From assembly GCA_034678485.1 (NCBI GenBank), contig JAXDBU010000061.1, positions 37,732 through 101,731 of the forward strand: 64,000 nt of DNA. The letters are read 5' to 3'. This document shows positions 1-8,891 of this stretch, in pieces. The notes under the pieces were generated by a model. It was not told the origin of the DNA, did not search any database, and saw nothing but the letters and a program-made list of their open reading frames with translations. The translations under genes were made by a program, and so were the position numbers. This DNA comes from PLanc-01 sp034678485. GTDB taxonomy: Bacteria > Planctomycetota > Phycisphaerae > Sedimentisphaerales > Anaerobacaceae. The first letter of the stretch is position 1, and every line of letters starts with the position of its first letter.

Positions 1-2
1 GC

Positions 3-788
3 GTGCAGGCCGAACCCGCTCGTAGTGTGCCCGTAAGAGCTTGCCCTGAGTGTGCCGGAGGGGCATATCCGGATAGCGCCTTGCGGCGTCACTACGAACA
101 AGAGGACGCCGTATCGGGATCGGGCATGATCCGCATCGCCGGCCCCCATGCCGTGACGCAGCTTCCCGGATTCGCGGAGGGCCTGTTCACGGTGCAGGAC
201 CTCTCGGCATCGCACGCGGTGCGCATCCTGGACCCGCACCCCGGCTGGTCCATCCTGGACCTCTGCGCCGCACCGGGCGCCAAGACCACGCAGATCGCCG
301 AGATGTCGCAGGACGCCGCGAGCATCACCGCAACGGACATCGACGCCGCACGGTTGGAGCGACTGCGGGAGAACATCGCCCGCCTGGGCGTCCAGAGCGT
401 AACGGTCGTCCCGCACGCAGATCTGGAACAAGGGCAGGCCGGATCTTTCGACGCCATTCTGCTCGACGTTCCCTGCTCGAACACGGGCGTTCTTGCCCGG
501 CGGGTGGAGGCTCGCTTCCGCGTCACGCCCCAGGCGGTGAAAGAAATCGCAACGATCCAGAAGGATCTGCTCGAAAAGGCAGCGGCTCTCGTCAGGCCCG
601 GCGGACGGATCTGCTACAGCACATGCAGCATCCAACGCCGGGAGGACCAGGGGCAGATCCGCGAATTCCTGGCGGGCCACAGGGAGTTCAGGCTGGCGAG
701 TGAATCTCTCCTGCTGCCTTCGACAGAACCCTTCGACCACGACGGGGGATATGTCGCTCTTTTGCACGTCGCGGCCGGAGGCGCGTAG
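3..788 (+). CDS. rsmB: 16S rRNA m5C methyltransferase, RsmB/Sun type (5' end cut by window edge)
   Basis: C-terminal catalytic part of a SAM-dependent RNA cytosine-C5 methyltransferase of the RsmB/NOL1/NOP2/Sun family. Visible motifs: SAM-binding LDLCAAPGAKT, motif IV DVPCSNTG and motif VI YSTCS, which supply the two catalytic cysteines, followed by a normal C-terminal end. The segment from LPGF onward aligns with RsmB in order and spacing. The frame is open to the left edge, so the GTG at position 3 is probably internal and the NusB-like N-terminal domain lies outside the window. Oddity: roughly the first 33 visible codons come from an interspersed hairpin repeat (see 15-99), placed just before the catalytic domain. 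Confidence 0.85.
   Translation: MQAEPARSVPVRACPECAGGAYPDSALRRHYEQEDAVSGSGMIRIAGPHAVTQLPGFAEGLFTVQDLSASHAVRILDPHPGWSILDLCAAPGAKTTQIAEMSQDAASITATDIDAARLERLRENIARLGVQSVTVVPHADLEQGQAGSFDAILLDVPCSNTGVLARRVEARFRVTPQAVKEIATIQKDLLEKAAALVRPGGRICYSTCSIQRREDQGQIREFLAGHREFRLASESLLLPSTEPFDHDGGYVALLHVAAGGA
15..99. repeat. Family B REP-like inverted repeat inside rsmB
   Basis: Two divergent arms, each headed by GTAG followed by a small hairpin. The left arm is CGTAGTGTGCCCGTAAGAGC. The right arm, read on the minus strand, is CGTAGTGACGCCGCAAGGCG. About 40 bases separate them. Sister copies lie at 22722-22798 (both arms) and 56824-56847 (right arm only). GTAG heads followed by a palindrome are typical of REP/BIME elements mobilised by RAYT transposases; no RAYT gene is in the window. 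Confidence 0.75.
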
Positions 789-895
789 GGCTCCCACCGA
801 CCAGTTCGCACGTGTCTGTCAAGAGAAGCCGGCCATCGGGCGCTCATGGCGAGCGTCGGCCCAGACACGTTCGAACCGGATTGCGCAGTCGGCAG

Positions 896-924
896 TTGAC
901 TTGGGACCCGCACGTCGATACACT
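896..924 (+). promoter_or_regulatory. Sigma70-type promoter of purFM
   Basis: TTGACT (896-901), 17-base spacer, TACACT (919-924), about 70 bases upstream of the purF start and in the only spacer before it. Confidence 0.5.
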
Positions 925-992
925 ATCGGTTCGACGAGGGGGTTTGGGCGATTCATGAGGATGACTCTGGGTTAGCGGTCAGTGTGAGAACC

Positions 993-2477
993 ATGCCTGA
1001 GCCAGTTTCGGAGTATGACGGGTACGAGGTCTTTGTGGAAAAGAAGGAAGAATGTGGGTTGTTCGGCATCTTCGGCGATCCCGACGCGGTGCAGAAGACC
1101 TATTTCGGTCTGCACGCATTGCAGCATCGGGGTCAGGAGTCCGCGGGAATCGCCTCCAGCAACGGGGAGTTTCTCCAGTGCTACAAAGGCATGGGGACCG
1201 TCATGCGGGTATTCCGGACGGGCTCGGACACCCTGGAGAAACTGAAGAGCCCCATCGCCATCGGACACGTCCGATATTCCACCGCCGGGTCGTCCTGCGC
1301 AGACAATAGCCAGCCGTTGCTGGCCGAGTACTCCCGGGGACAGGTCGCAGTCGCTCACAACGGAAACTTGATCAACGCCGGGCTGCTGCGCGACGAATAT
1401 GAAGCCTATGGCAGCATTTTCAAATGCACCAGCGACACCGAGATCATCGTCCACCTGCTGGCCAAGCCCACGCACCAGAACAAGCCCGACCCGCTGGGCC
1501 ACGTGCTGAACCACCTCCAGGGCTCTTATTCCCTGATCTTCCTGTTCTCCGACCACATCGAAGCGGCCCGCGACCCGTTTGGGATTCGGCCCCTGTGTAT
1601 CGGCCGGACCGACGCCGGCTGTTACGTCGTCGCCAGCGAGAGCTGCGCCATCGATGTCATCGGCGCCAAGTTCATCCGCGAGATCGAGCCGGGCGAGATC
1701 GTTCGCCTCGACAAGAACGGGTTGCACAGTCGTTTCTTCGTCAAGCGCGACGATATCAAACCCGCCCACTGTATTTTCGAGCACGTCTACTTCTCGAAGC
1801 AGAATTCACACATCTTCGGCGAGAACGTCCACGAACTCCGAAAGAAACTCGGCCGACAATTGGCCAAGGAGCACCCGGTCCCAGCGGACGCAGTCATCCC
1901 CGTGCCGGATAGCGGCGTCTCCGCGGCAATCGGATACGCCGAGGAAAGCGGCATTCCATTCGATATGGGCATGGTTCGAAGCCACTACGTGGGACGGACG
2001 TTCATCTCGCCCAACCAGAAGCTCCGCGAACTGGAGGTCAAGCTCAAGCTGGCGATTATCCCCGAGGTCGTCCGGGGCAAGCGAATCGTCGTCGTGGACG
2101 ATTCCATCGTTCGCGGCACGACCATTCGCGGCAAGATTCGCGCCCTTCGCGAAGCCGGCGCCGAAGAGATCCACATGATGGCAAGCTGCCCGCCCATCCG
2201 CCATCCCTGCTACTACGGCGTGGACTTCCCCACGAAAGAGGAATTGCTCGCCAACGGTCGGACTCTCGAAGACATCAAGGACTTCCTCGAAGTGGACAGC
2301 GTCGGCTACCTGTCCCTCGAAGGGATGCTCTCCTGTGCGGCCTTGCCCGCGGATCATTATTGCACCGCCTGCTGGAGCGGCAAGTACCCCATTCCGGTGA
2401 ATATCGCGATGAACAAGTTCTCCATGGAACGCCACCAACTCTACATGTTTGAGGGATCGCCAAGCGCCAATGAGTAG
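993..2477 (+). CDS. purF: Amidophosphoribosyltransferase (glutamine PRPP amidotransferase)
   Basis: Catalyses the first committed step of purine synthesis, converting PRPP and glutamine to phosphoribosylamine in the cytosol. The N-terminal Ntn-hydrolase glutaminase domain carries the nucleophile cysteine in EECGLFGIFG (about residue 22). The residues before it would be a propeptide removed to expose Cys, as in Bacillus-type PurF. The C-terminal phosphoribosyltransferase domain has the PRPP loop VVVDDSIVRGTT. Clusters of cysteines near the C terminus (SCPP, MLSC, CTAC) suggest the oxygen-sensitive Fe-S type enzyme. I prefer the ATG at 993; an in-frame GTG at 984 is the alternative. The gene overlaps purM by 8 bases, so the two are probably translationally coupled. 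Confidence 0.95.
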   Translation: MPEPVSEYDGYEVFVEKKEECGLFGIFGDPDAVQKTYFGLHALQHRGQESAGIASSNGEFLQCYKGMGTVMRVFRTGSDTLEKLKSPIAIGHVRYSTAGSSCADNSQPLLAEYSRGQVAVAHNGNLINAGLLRDEYEAYGSIFKCTSDTEIIVHLLAKPTHQNKPDPLGHVLNHLQGSYSLIFLFSDHIEAARDPFGIRPLCIGRTDAGCYVVASESCAIDVIGAKFIREIEPGEIVRLDKNGLHSRFFVKRDDIKPAHCIFEHVYFSKQNSHIFGENVHELRKKLGRQLAKEHPVPADAVIPVPDSGVSAAIGYAEESGIPFDMGMVRSHYVGRTFISPNQKLRELEVKLKLAIIPEVVRGKRIVVVDDSIVRGTTIRGKIRALREAGAEEIHMMASCPPIRHPCYYGVDFPTKEELLANGRTLEDIKDFLEVDSVGYLSLEGMLSCAALPADHYCTACWSGKYPIPVNIAMNKFSMERHQLYMFEGSPSANE

Positions 2478-3540
2478 ATACGTCAGCTACGCACAGTCCG
2501 GCGTGGACATCGACGCCAATGACGTGATGGTCGACAGCATCCAGTCCCATCTGGCCAGCACGTACGGTCCGCGGGTCATCCATGTCCCCTGGGGTTTCGC
2601 GGGCCTGTTCCGCCTGGACTACGACGAGAAGCTCTTCAAAAAGAACTATCGCAATCCCGTTCTCGTCGCCTGCACCGACGGCGTCGGCAGCAAGGTCCAG
2701 GTGGCCGCCAAGGCCAGACGATTCGACACCGTCGGCATCGACCTGGTCGCGATGAGCGTCAACGACATGCTCGTCATGGGCGCCGAGCCGCTGTTCTTCC
2801 TGGATTACGTCGCGCTGCACAAGCTCGAACCCGCCCTCGTGACGCAGATGGTCAAGGGCGTCGCCGCCGGATGCCGCCAGGCGGATTGCGCCCTGCTCGG
2901 CGGCGAGTCCGCCGAGATGCCCGACACCTACCGCAAGGGCGATTTCGACATGGCCGGCTTCGCGGTCGGCGTCGTCGAAAAGAACAAGATCATCACCGGA
3001 AAGCATGTCCGCCCGGGCGATCGCATTCTGGGCTTGGGCTCCTCCGGCCTGCACAGCAACGGCTACGCGCTGGCTCGCAACATCTGCTTCAAGCGGGCCC
3101 GGCTCAAGCTGACGGACACCATCGACGAACTCAACGGCGTCACGCTGGGCGACGCCCTGCTGGTGCCGACGAAGATCTACGTCCGGCCCATTCTCAAGCT
3201 GCTGAACAAGTACAAGGTCAAGCGGGTCATCCACGCGATGGCCCACATCACCGGCGCCGGGTTGCCGGGCAACATCCCTCGCGTCCTGCCGGCAGACTGC
3301 AACGCCGTGATCAAGAAGCCGAGCTGGCCCCGTCCCAAGGTCTTCGACTTCCTCCAGAAGACCGGCCCGGTCGAAGAAAAAGAGATGTTCAACGTCTTTA
3401 ATATGGGCATCGGCTACGTGGTCATCGTCGCGGAGGACTTCGCCGACGCGGCCGCTCGTCTGCTCATCGACGCAGGCGAGAAGGTCTACAACATCGGCTG
3501 CATTACCGAGGGCAGCGGAAAGGCCGTGCTGAAGAACTGA
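2470..3540 (+). CDS. purM: Phosphoribosylformylglycinamidine cyclo-ligase (AIR synthetase)
   Basis: Fifth step of purine synthesis: ATP-dependent ring closure of FGAM to AIR. The family signatures are present: SYAQSGVDIDA near the start, the ATP-binding VACTDGVGSKV, MSVNDMLVMGAEPLFFLDY, LLGGESAEMPDTY and the late HITGAGLPGNIPRVLP. At 356 residues it has normal length for PurM. The ATG at 2470 lies inside the last codons of purF; an upstream in-frame start would add only seven residues. Downstream there is a repeat-filled spacer, so purFM is probably a two-gene operon. Confidence 0.95.
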   Translation: MSRYVSYAQSGVDIDANDVMVDSIQSHLASTYGPRVIHVPWGFAGLFRLDYDEKLFKKNYRNPVLVACTDGVGSKVQVAAKARRFDTVGIDLVAMSVNDMLVMGAEPLFFLDYVALHKLEPALVTQMVKGVAAGCRQADCALLGGESAEMPDTYRKGDFDMAGFAVGVVEKNKIITGKHVRPGDRILGLGSSGLHSNGYALARNICFKRARLKLTDTIDELNGVTLGDALLVPTKIYVRPILKLLNKYKVKRVIHAMAHITGAGLPGNIPRVLPADCNAVIKKPSWPRPKVFDFLQKTGPVEEKEMFNVFNMGIGYVVIVAEDFADAAARLLIDAGEKVYNIGCITEGSGKAVLKN

Positions 3541-3635
3541 TGCGGATTCGCACCGTCGCACAGAGGCATATGGGCACACGCACGACACAGCGGACCTCCA
3601 TGTACTACGATGAGGACGACCCTCGTGCGCCGCTT

Positions 3636-3766
3636 GTCATGCTGAACGAAGTGAAGCATCCGGGCCCTGTAGGAGACGTGGCGTCCGAAATCGATACGCA
3701 TCTTTCACTCCCGGGCCAGATCCCTTCGGAAGACTCAGGACAGGTTTTTCGCGTTGCTCAGGATGA
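3636..3766. repeat. Family D interspersed repeat (GTCATGCTGAACG ... CAGGATGAC)
   Basis: Begins GTCATGCTGAACGAAGTGAA and ends GCTCAGGATGAC, so the ends form a short imperfect terminal inverted repeat (GTCATGCTGA/GTCATCCTGA). Related copies are at 38591-38699 and 46496-46629; all three share CGGGCCAGATC-like or AGACTCAG-type inner parts. It fills most of the 304-base spacer between purM and the next gene, in which I see nothing else. Confidence 0.7.
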
Positions 3767-3844
3767 CAGAAGAGCACCGGGTGAAACGTTGACGACTCTG
3801 TGGCGCCTGCCACGAACGGGACGACTGCTCTGTGGTCATCGCCC

Positions 3845-4885
3845 ATGAATCATGATCTCCGCGATCTCGGCCGGCACTTCGTCGCGACAGCCCTGTATGT
3901 CGCCTTCGCGGTCTACTTGTACCAGCCGCGATTCGCAACGTTCGCCGGCTGGCAATGGCTCATCCCTGTGAACTGTTGCGTCGGCGCGATGGGAGTCTAC
4001 GCGTTGAGTCGTCGCTGGGTGCCCGGATTCAGCGGCGCGCTGCTGGCGGGACTGGTCTACGGCTTCGGTCCCTTCTTCCTGGGCCTGACCCGCATCCACC
4101 CCAGCGCAGGCTTCCTGGCCGGATGCATCCCGTGGCTCTTTATCCCGGCTGCCCTCCTGGGCAAGAGATTCGGCAAGGCACTGGGCCTTCCGCTCCTGCT
4201 GGCGCCCTTCGTGGCGATCGTCTTGTTCTCGCATCTGTCCGCCGGACAACGGCTGTTCGCGGCGCCGCTCCACGTGGACGTTGGCCCGACGGATTTGGCC
4301 GGGTTCATCGCGCCGCTGGCAATGCTCGCCCGGAGCACCGCGCTGCTGGGACTCTACCACGTCCCCATGGCGGCGCTGGTTCTGGGCCTGGCGATGATGG
4401 GCAAGGCCCGTCGATATAGCATTTTCGTCGTCCTGCTGGCGGGCTTCGCACTGGCGTTCAGCAAGTCCTTCCTCAGCGCGACCCAAATCGCCAGGCTGGG
4501 CGTCAGCCCGATCCTCTGGGCGAGCATTCCAATGCTCTGGTGTGCGGTCCTGAGCGGCATCGGGCTTCACGGCCTGATCGGAGCAGGCTACGCCGACCGC
4601 AAGTGGATTCTGGCAGCGGCCATCACGCTGGGCGTCCTGGCCATCGCCGCCCTGCTGCTGGCGGCCAAGTGCTTCCAGGTCATCCTCGGTCTCGGCGATG
4701 GCTACGCCCGCCTCTTCGTCGAAGCCGCCAAGATCTACCTCCTCGGCGCCCTCGCGACGGGCATTATCTTCTTCCTGACCCGCATGAAGCTCCGCGTCCA
4801 CTGGCTCCGCTGGGCCATCCTTGTCACAGCCCTGGCTATCGACATCTTCCTCGGCGCCCGATACATCGTGGATCGCGTCCTGTAA
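3845..4885 (+). CDS. Polytopic membrane protein, function unknown
   Basis: A 346-residue protein made almost entirely of hydrophobic segments, roughly nine or ten predicted membrane spans separated by short basic loops. The N terminus starts MNHDLRDLGRHF and enters the membrane at once. I see no catalytic motif; the alternation of long spans with short loops resembles transport or glycan-related membrane proteins, but that is not evidence of function. Start chosen at the ATG at 3845 because upstream codons read into repeat-derived spacer. It stands alone between two repeat-rich spacers. Confidence 0.7.
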   Translation: MNHDLRDLGRHFVATALYVAFAVYLYQPRFATFAGWQWLIPVNCCVGAMGVYALSRRWVPGFSGALLAGLVYGFGPFFLGLTRIHPSAGFLAGCIPWLFIPAALLGKRFGKALGLPLLLAPFVAIVLFSHLSAGQRLFAAPLHVDVGPTDLAGFIAPLAMLARSTALLGLYHVPMAALVLGLAMMGKARRYSIFVVLLAGFALAFSKSFLSATQIARLGVSPILWASIPMLWCAVLSGIGLHGLIGAGYADRKWILAAAITLGVLAIAALLLAAKCFQVILGLGDGYARLFVEAAKIYLLGALATGIIFFLTRMKLRVHWLRWAILVTALAIDIFLGARYIVDRVL

Positions 4886-4892
4886 CCCAGAT

Positions 4893-4913
4893 GGTGCGTG
4901 ATACGCACCCTAC
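4893..4913. repeat. Family C short hairpin repeat
   Basis: GGTGCGTGATACGCACCCTAC: a near-perfect hairpin followed by the conserved CCTAC (GTAGG on the other strand). It matches 25219-25239 and 55546-55566 in layout. It lies directly after the stop of the membrane protein gene. Confidence 0.6.
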
Positions 4914-5323
4914 TACGCCGTCCCCGTTCAAATGATGGGTGACACCCACGTGAGATGGAATAGCGGTCCGGGTCACATCCGGATTCCGCCGCGCAGCGGC
5001 GGGAGTCTATCGCATGGGAGGCGGCAGCAATCGGGGTGCTTCGCACACCCTCAATCGAGCGCTTCCCTCGTGATGCCGCTGGAGCGACACGTCATGTGTG
5101 TGAAATGTGCAGGCGCCAACCCTGAGTCCGTTGGGCTATGCCGGCGGCGCGGGGATCCGCTACGAGCGTGACACCGCCAGCCGGAAGGAAACCGCCGGGA
5201 CGCACCGCGGCCGGCAACCGGTTTGTGTGGGTTTCGCCCACAAGCCTTGTCGGATCCAGGTCTGGGTTGAGATCGAAGGCCGTCCCGAGCGCTCGGGGTC
5301 TCGTGGATGACCGTCTGTTTTGC
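4914..5323. other. Gene-free spacer with hairpins
   Basis: No supported gene in 410 bases. It contains several GC-rich palindromes: CCGCCGCGCAGCGGCGG near 4987, GGTGCTTCGCACACC near 5035, and the perfect 14-base palindrome CCCGAGCGCTCGGG at 5284-5297. The last lies just past the 3' end of the minus-strand gene and could act as a terminator, but no T-run follows it. Confidence 0.4.
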
Positions 5324-6106
5324 TCAGGCGCACCTGCGGAGCTTCATGCCCGCTACGCCGAGACCGAGCAGGCCCAGCAGAACCGCGGCCGGGACCGGCA
5401 CGACGGTCATCGTATCCGGCACCAAGATCCAGGCAAGGACGGAGGGATCGTTGCAGCTCAGCATCGAATCGAAGGCGAAGCCGGAACTGACCGTGTAGCC
5501 GCCCAGACCGGAATCCCAGACAGCGCTGTCAAGGAATCCCTGGTTGGTGGCCTCGGAGGGGCCGTCGCTGCCGCGGGCGTAGAAACTGCCCCACATCGGC
5601 GCCTGGGAACTAACAATCGTAATACGGCCATCCGCCAATTCGCCCGCTCCGGTACTGTCGCGATCATCCCCATACATGATGAAGTTCATATAGTAGCTGG
5701 GATCGCTGGCAGGCGCATCCCACAGATGAAAACCGCCGTACTCCGGGGTGAGGGAGACAACGTTGCCTGTGGCGTCTGAGATGTACCCGTACGTTGCGCC
5801 GGCAACACTGCTGACCTGCAGCTTGAAGAAGCGGGTGATGCTCGGGTCCAGCGGGCTTCCATCCTGGTCCTTGAATGTGTAGGTGTAGTACCACAGATCT
5901 CCCGTCTGCTCGGCGCTGAAAGTGATCCGGAACCCACTCGGATCGGTGTACCGCTTCGTGCTCGCAGTCCACGCATCATCCGTGACCAACTGACCTGAAT
6001 AGGCCGTGGAGCGTGTGCCGCTGTACATATCCGCTGACACGACGGTTGCCGTGGACAAGAGAGTGAAGACTGCCACAGCGAGACATGACACCACTGTACT
6101 CTTCAT
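5324..6106 (-). CDS. Secreted protein with PEP-CTERM-like anchor
   Basis: A 260-residue exported protein: an N-terminal signal peptide (MKSTVVSCLAVAVFTLLSTA) followed by a Tyr/Ser/Asp-rich beta-type body. It ends in a PEP-CTERM-like tail made of VPVPAAVLLG, a short hydrophobic helix, then the basic end MKLRRCA. In this family the tail is recognised by an exosortase/archaeosortase-type enzyme (established for PEP-CTERM proteins; none is encoded here). The start at 6106 is set by GGAGG nine bases upstream; a longer frame to 6145 lacks a site. Function of the body unknown. Confidence 0.8.
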   Translation of the reverse strand: MKSTVVSCLAVAVFTLLSTATVVSADMYSGTRSTAYSGQLVTDDAWTASTKRYTDPSGFRITFSAEQTGDLWYYTYTFKDQDGSPLDPSITRFFKLQVSSVAGATYGYISDATGNVVSLTPEYGGFHLWDAPASDPSYYMNFIMYGDDRDSTGAGELADGRITIVSSQAPMWGSFYARGSDGPSEATNQGFLDSAVWDSGLGGYTVSSGFAFDSMLSCNDPSVLAWILVPDTMTVVPVPAAVLLGLLGLGVAGMKLRRCA

Positions 6107-6466
6107 CGACTTGATACCTCCTGACAACAGTTTGGCCTGTTTCATGTGTACCGCGACTGGGTTTCCAGCCGTTTGACACTGCCCAGTCCGAACAGACTAC
6201 AAGGATTCCTCCGCGCAGCTTCTGCGGGTCACTGATTGCACGTATTATATCGGATACGGCAAGACATGAGTCGCGAATTCCGCAGGGGGCGCACTAAGTC
6301 CCACTTCCACAAGAACTTACGTTCCATTTTCGGTCGAGAGCAACTGAGAAATGAATCTCGTCTTCGCAGGCGCATTGTCGATTGCAGAATACGCACCTGC
6401 TGTGTAGCCTATGGGTGGGCCGGGTCGCGGCCAGACGGAATGGTCCTTGGATGAAAGGAATCGGAA
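6107..6466. other. Intergenic region between divergent genes
   Basis: About 360 bases separating a minus-strand and a plus-strand gene, so it must hold both promoters. I could not pick a convincing pair of -35 and -10 boxes and see no gene or repeat in it. Confidence 0.4.
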
Positions 6467-7003
6467 ATGGATAGGCGATGCTGCATTGGGCTGTCGCTGC
6501 TTGTCGCGACGGCCGTGTTCCTCACAGGTTGCTCTCACGGTTCCGGCGTGGAGTTCGGGGTGTTCGGATCGTCCCTGGATTCCCGCGACCTGCACGACGG
6601 CTACGGCGGCGGCGCGAAGCTGGAGCTCAACCCCATCGACCTGGTGAGCGTGGACGCCCGCGCCAGTTGCATTCGCTTCAACGATCCCGACATCAACATG
6701 TACCCGCTGGAAGTAGCCGGACTGGTCAATTCCGCCGCACTCGGCGAACGAATCGTCCTCTATGGCGGCGCCGGCCTGGGTTACTATTTCTTCGATGGCG
6801 ACGACGTGGACCTGGACGACGCGGCGGGCTTCTTCCCTGTCGTGGGGCTCGAGATCGGCCTGCACCGCCTCTCCGTGATGGCCGAGGCCCGATGGCTGTT
6901 CCTGGAAGCCGATATGGACAGCGTCAAGGAAGAGTTCCGAGACTGGGCCGATCTCGACGTGGACGGTCTGGGCATCAACATCGGGTTGTTGTTTCGACTC
7001 TGA
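6467..7003 (+). CDS. Outer-membrane beta-barrel-like lipoprotein
   Basis: 178 residues. The signal peptide ends in the lipobox LTGC (Cys about residue 22), so the mature protein should be lipid-anchored. The rest alternates short beta-like stretches and acidic turns (GDDVDLDD, DLDVDGLG) and ends LLFRL with a phenylalanine near the C terminus, as small OmpW/OmpA-type barrels often do. A lipobox combined with a barrel is unusual, so it may instead be a periplasmic beta protein. AAAGGA precedes the ATG. Its 3' neighbour follows after 17 bases on the same strand. Confidence 0.65.
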   Translation: MDRRCCIGLSLLVATAVFLTGCSHGSGVEFGVFGSSLDSRDLHDGYGGGAKLELNPIDLVSVDARASCIRFNDPDINMYPLEVAGLVNSAALGERIVLYGGAGLGYYFFDGDDVDLDDAAGFFPVVGLEIGLHRLSVMAEARWLFLEADMDSVKEEFRDWADLDVDGLGINIGLLFRL

Positions 7004-7020
7004 GCGATTGACGTAGCGGC

Positions 7021-7335
7021 ATGAATCCCAAAGCAGCCGAGGCATGGAACTTCGCCCTGGCGAAGCTCGATTCCGCTCGGCAATACATCGAGCAGGAAGA
7101 AGACGAACTGGCCAAGACCGGGATCGCCCAAGCGGTCTACATGGGCGCCGGCGCCATCTACTACCTGCTGGGCCAGGGACCCCAGGAGCAGGCGGCCCAT
7201 CAGGCGGCTCAGGGGCTCATCAGCGACATGGTCGACGGCCAGGCCCGCGCCGACGACGCCTACATCGTCGCCCGCAGGATCCTGACCTGCATCGCCGAGC
7301 TGTCGCCCGAAGAAGACAGGCTCCCCCCTCCTTAG
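7021..7335 (+). CDS. Small helical protein, function unknown
   Basis: 104 residues, predicted all-helical and rich in Ala/Gln/Glu, with a tetratricopeptide-like flavour at the start (PKAAEAWNFALAKLDSARQY). No signal peptide and no catalytic motif. It starts 17 bases after the lipoprotein gene and may share its transcript. The C terminus PEEDRLPPP runs directly up to a family A repeat. Confidence 0.6.
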   Translation: MNPKAAEAWNFALAKLDSARQYIEQEEDELAKTGIAQAVYMGAGAIYYLLGQGPQEQAAHQAAQGLISDMVDGQARADDAYIVARRILTCIAELSPEEDRLPPP

Positions 7336-7336
7336 G

Positions 7337-7475
7337 ATGCACCACAGAGCCACGGAGAACCCAGAGAAGATGGGGCGATATGCCACCCGAGCCGCATAAT
7401 CGCCATCCTCTCACGCCCTCACCCTTCTATGCGTTTTTCGTCCCTATCCGTGCCCCCCGTGCCTGTGTGGTGCAT
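7337..7475. repeat. Family A inverted repeat element
   Basis: The left end ATGCACCACAGAGCCACGG and the right end CCGTGCCTGTGTGGTGCAT are inverted copies about 100 bases apart, giving a MITE-like unit of about 139 bases. The same arms occur at 11805, 12231, 14013, 20270, 20324, 55430 and 55671. It lies between two plus-strand genes; nothing else is seen in the 239-base spacer. Confidence 0.75.
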
Positions 7476-7574
7476 CCGGTGAACGCAGTTGGGCGTCAGA
7501 ACGTACTTGAGGAAAGGGCCCGCTCCGCCGAGCGTCGAAGGCTATGGTGCGCCCTCTCGTCAATGGGGACGGTC

Positions 7575-8876
7575 ATGACGCATTACACGTATCTCATCAT
7601 CGGGGGCGGAATGACGGGCGATGCCGCCGTACAGGGGATTCGCGATCTCGACCCACGAGGGAACATCGGGATGATCGGCGAGGAAAAGGACCCGCCGTAT
7701 AACCGCCCGCCGTTGTCGAAAGGGCTCTGGACGGGCCGGGAGTCGCTGGAGACGATCTGGCGCCACACGACGGAGCGTAACGTCGATCTGCATCTGGGGT
7801 GTCGAGCCGAGAAGCTCGATATGCAGAGCCGGCTGGTCGTCGACAACCACGGCGGGGTGTACACCTTCGACAAGCTGCTTCTGGCCACGGGAGGCCGACC
7901 TCGCCGTCTGCCCTTCGGCCAGGATTCGATCATCTACCTCCGCACGTTGGAGGACTATCGGCAGCTTCGTGCAGCCGCCGAACAGCGCCGGCGGTTCGCC
8001 GTCATCGGCGGCGGGTTCATCGGCTCGGAAATCGCGGCAGCCTTGGCCATGATGGGCAAGGAGGTCACGATGATCTTCCCCGAGATCGGCATCGGAGGGT
8101 ACCTGTTCCCGCCGGAACTCTACAGATTCCTGAACGATTACTACCGACAGAAGGGCGTCCACGTGCTCAGCGGCGAATTCGTCAGCGGCGCCCCGCAGAT
8201 CGTTGCCGGCGAGTTCGTCAGCGGCCTCGACCGGAGCGGCGACGAGTACGTTCTGCACACCTCCGGAGGCCGGCAGGTGGTCGTCGATGGCATCGTCGCC
8301 GGAATCGGGATCGAGCCCAACACGGAACCGGCCCAACAGGCACACCTGACGGTGGACGACGGCATCTGCGTCGACGAATTCCTGCGGACCAGCCATCCGG
8401 ACGTCTACGCCGCGGGCGATGTCGCGAGGTTCTACAATCCGGCCCTGGGCAAGAGCCTCCGCGTCGAACACGAGGACAACGCCAATGCGATGGGACGCAT
8501 GGCGGGCAGAAACATGGCGGGGGCAAGCGAGCCGTACCATTACCTGCCGTGTTTCCATTCCGAGTTGTTCGACCTGGGCTATGAAGCGGTCGGCATCGTG
8601 GACTCGCGACTCCAGACCACACCCGACTGGGAAGACCCATTCCACAAGGGCGTCGTCTACTATCTCAAGCAACACCGAGTTCGCGGCGTGCTGTTGTGGA
8701 ACGTCTGGGAGCGGGTCAATGCCGCCCGCGACCTGGTCGCCACGAAGCAGGAGTTGCGCCCAGAGAGCCTCAAGGGTCGCCTCGTCGCGGCGACGAAGGG
8801 TATGCGATGGAGCCCCTCTCCCAGGGTTTCCCCCCAGAGGCCCACGGCGTCCCGGGCACGGACTTACGGCTTCTGA
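7575..8876 (+). CDS. FAD-dependent NAD(P)H oxidoreductase, AIF/ferredoxin-reductase-like
   Basis: 433-residue flavoprotein with the two-dinucleotide-fold layout of the pyridine nucleotide-disulfide reductase family. The FAD site YLIIGGGMTGDAA is at the N terminus, an NAD site VIGGGFIGSEIAAALAMMG in the middle, and the second FAD motif VYAAGDVARFYN follows. The C-terminal part (YHYLPCFHSELFDLGYEAVG) resembles the AIF C-terminal domain. There is no CxxxxC redox disulfide, which fits rubredoxin/ferredoxin reductase or AIF-type enzymes rather than thioredoxin-type ones. No signal peptide. The last ~25 residues, rich in Ser/Pro/Arg, look like an extension into non-conserved sequence. Start at the ATG just before THYTYLIIGGG. 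Confidence 0.85.
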   Translation: MTHYTYLIIGGGMTGDAAVQGIRDLDPRGNIGMIGEEKDPPYNRPPLSKGLWTGRESLETIWRHTTERNVDLHLGCRAEKLDMQSRLVVDNHGGVYTFDKLLLATGGRPRRLPFGQDSIIYLRTLEDYRQLRAAAEQRRRFAVIGGGFIGSEIAAALAMMGKEVTMIFPEIGIGGYLFPPELYRFLNDYYRQKGVHVLSGEFVSGAPQIVAGEFVSGLDRSGDEYVLHTSGGRQVVVDGIVAGIGIEPNTEPAQQAHLTVDDGICVDEFLRTSHPDVYAAGDVARFYNPALGKSLRVEHEDNANAMGRMAGRNMAGASEPYHYLPCFHSELFDLGYEAVGIVDSRLQTTPDWEDPFHKGVVYYLKQHRVRGVLLWNVWERVNAARDLVATKQELRPESLKGRLVAATKGMRWSPSPRVSPQRPTASRARTYGF

Positions 8877-8891
8877 CGCCCAACCTCGGCA

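Noticed and set aside
2275..3588. Long minus-strand open frame opposite purM (437 codons)
   Set aside because: purM is certain on the plus strand; the antisense frame is His/Asp/Val-rich shadow sequence typical of high-GC coding DNA with no domain.
4932..5171. 79-codon plus-strand frame with CVKCAG motif
   Set aside because: No ribosome site or domain; sequence is built of spacer palindromes.
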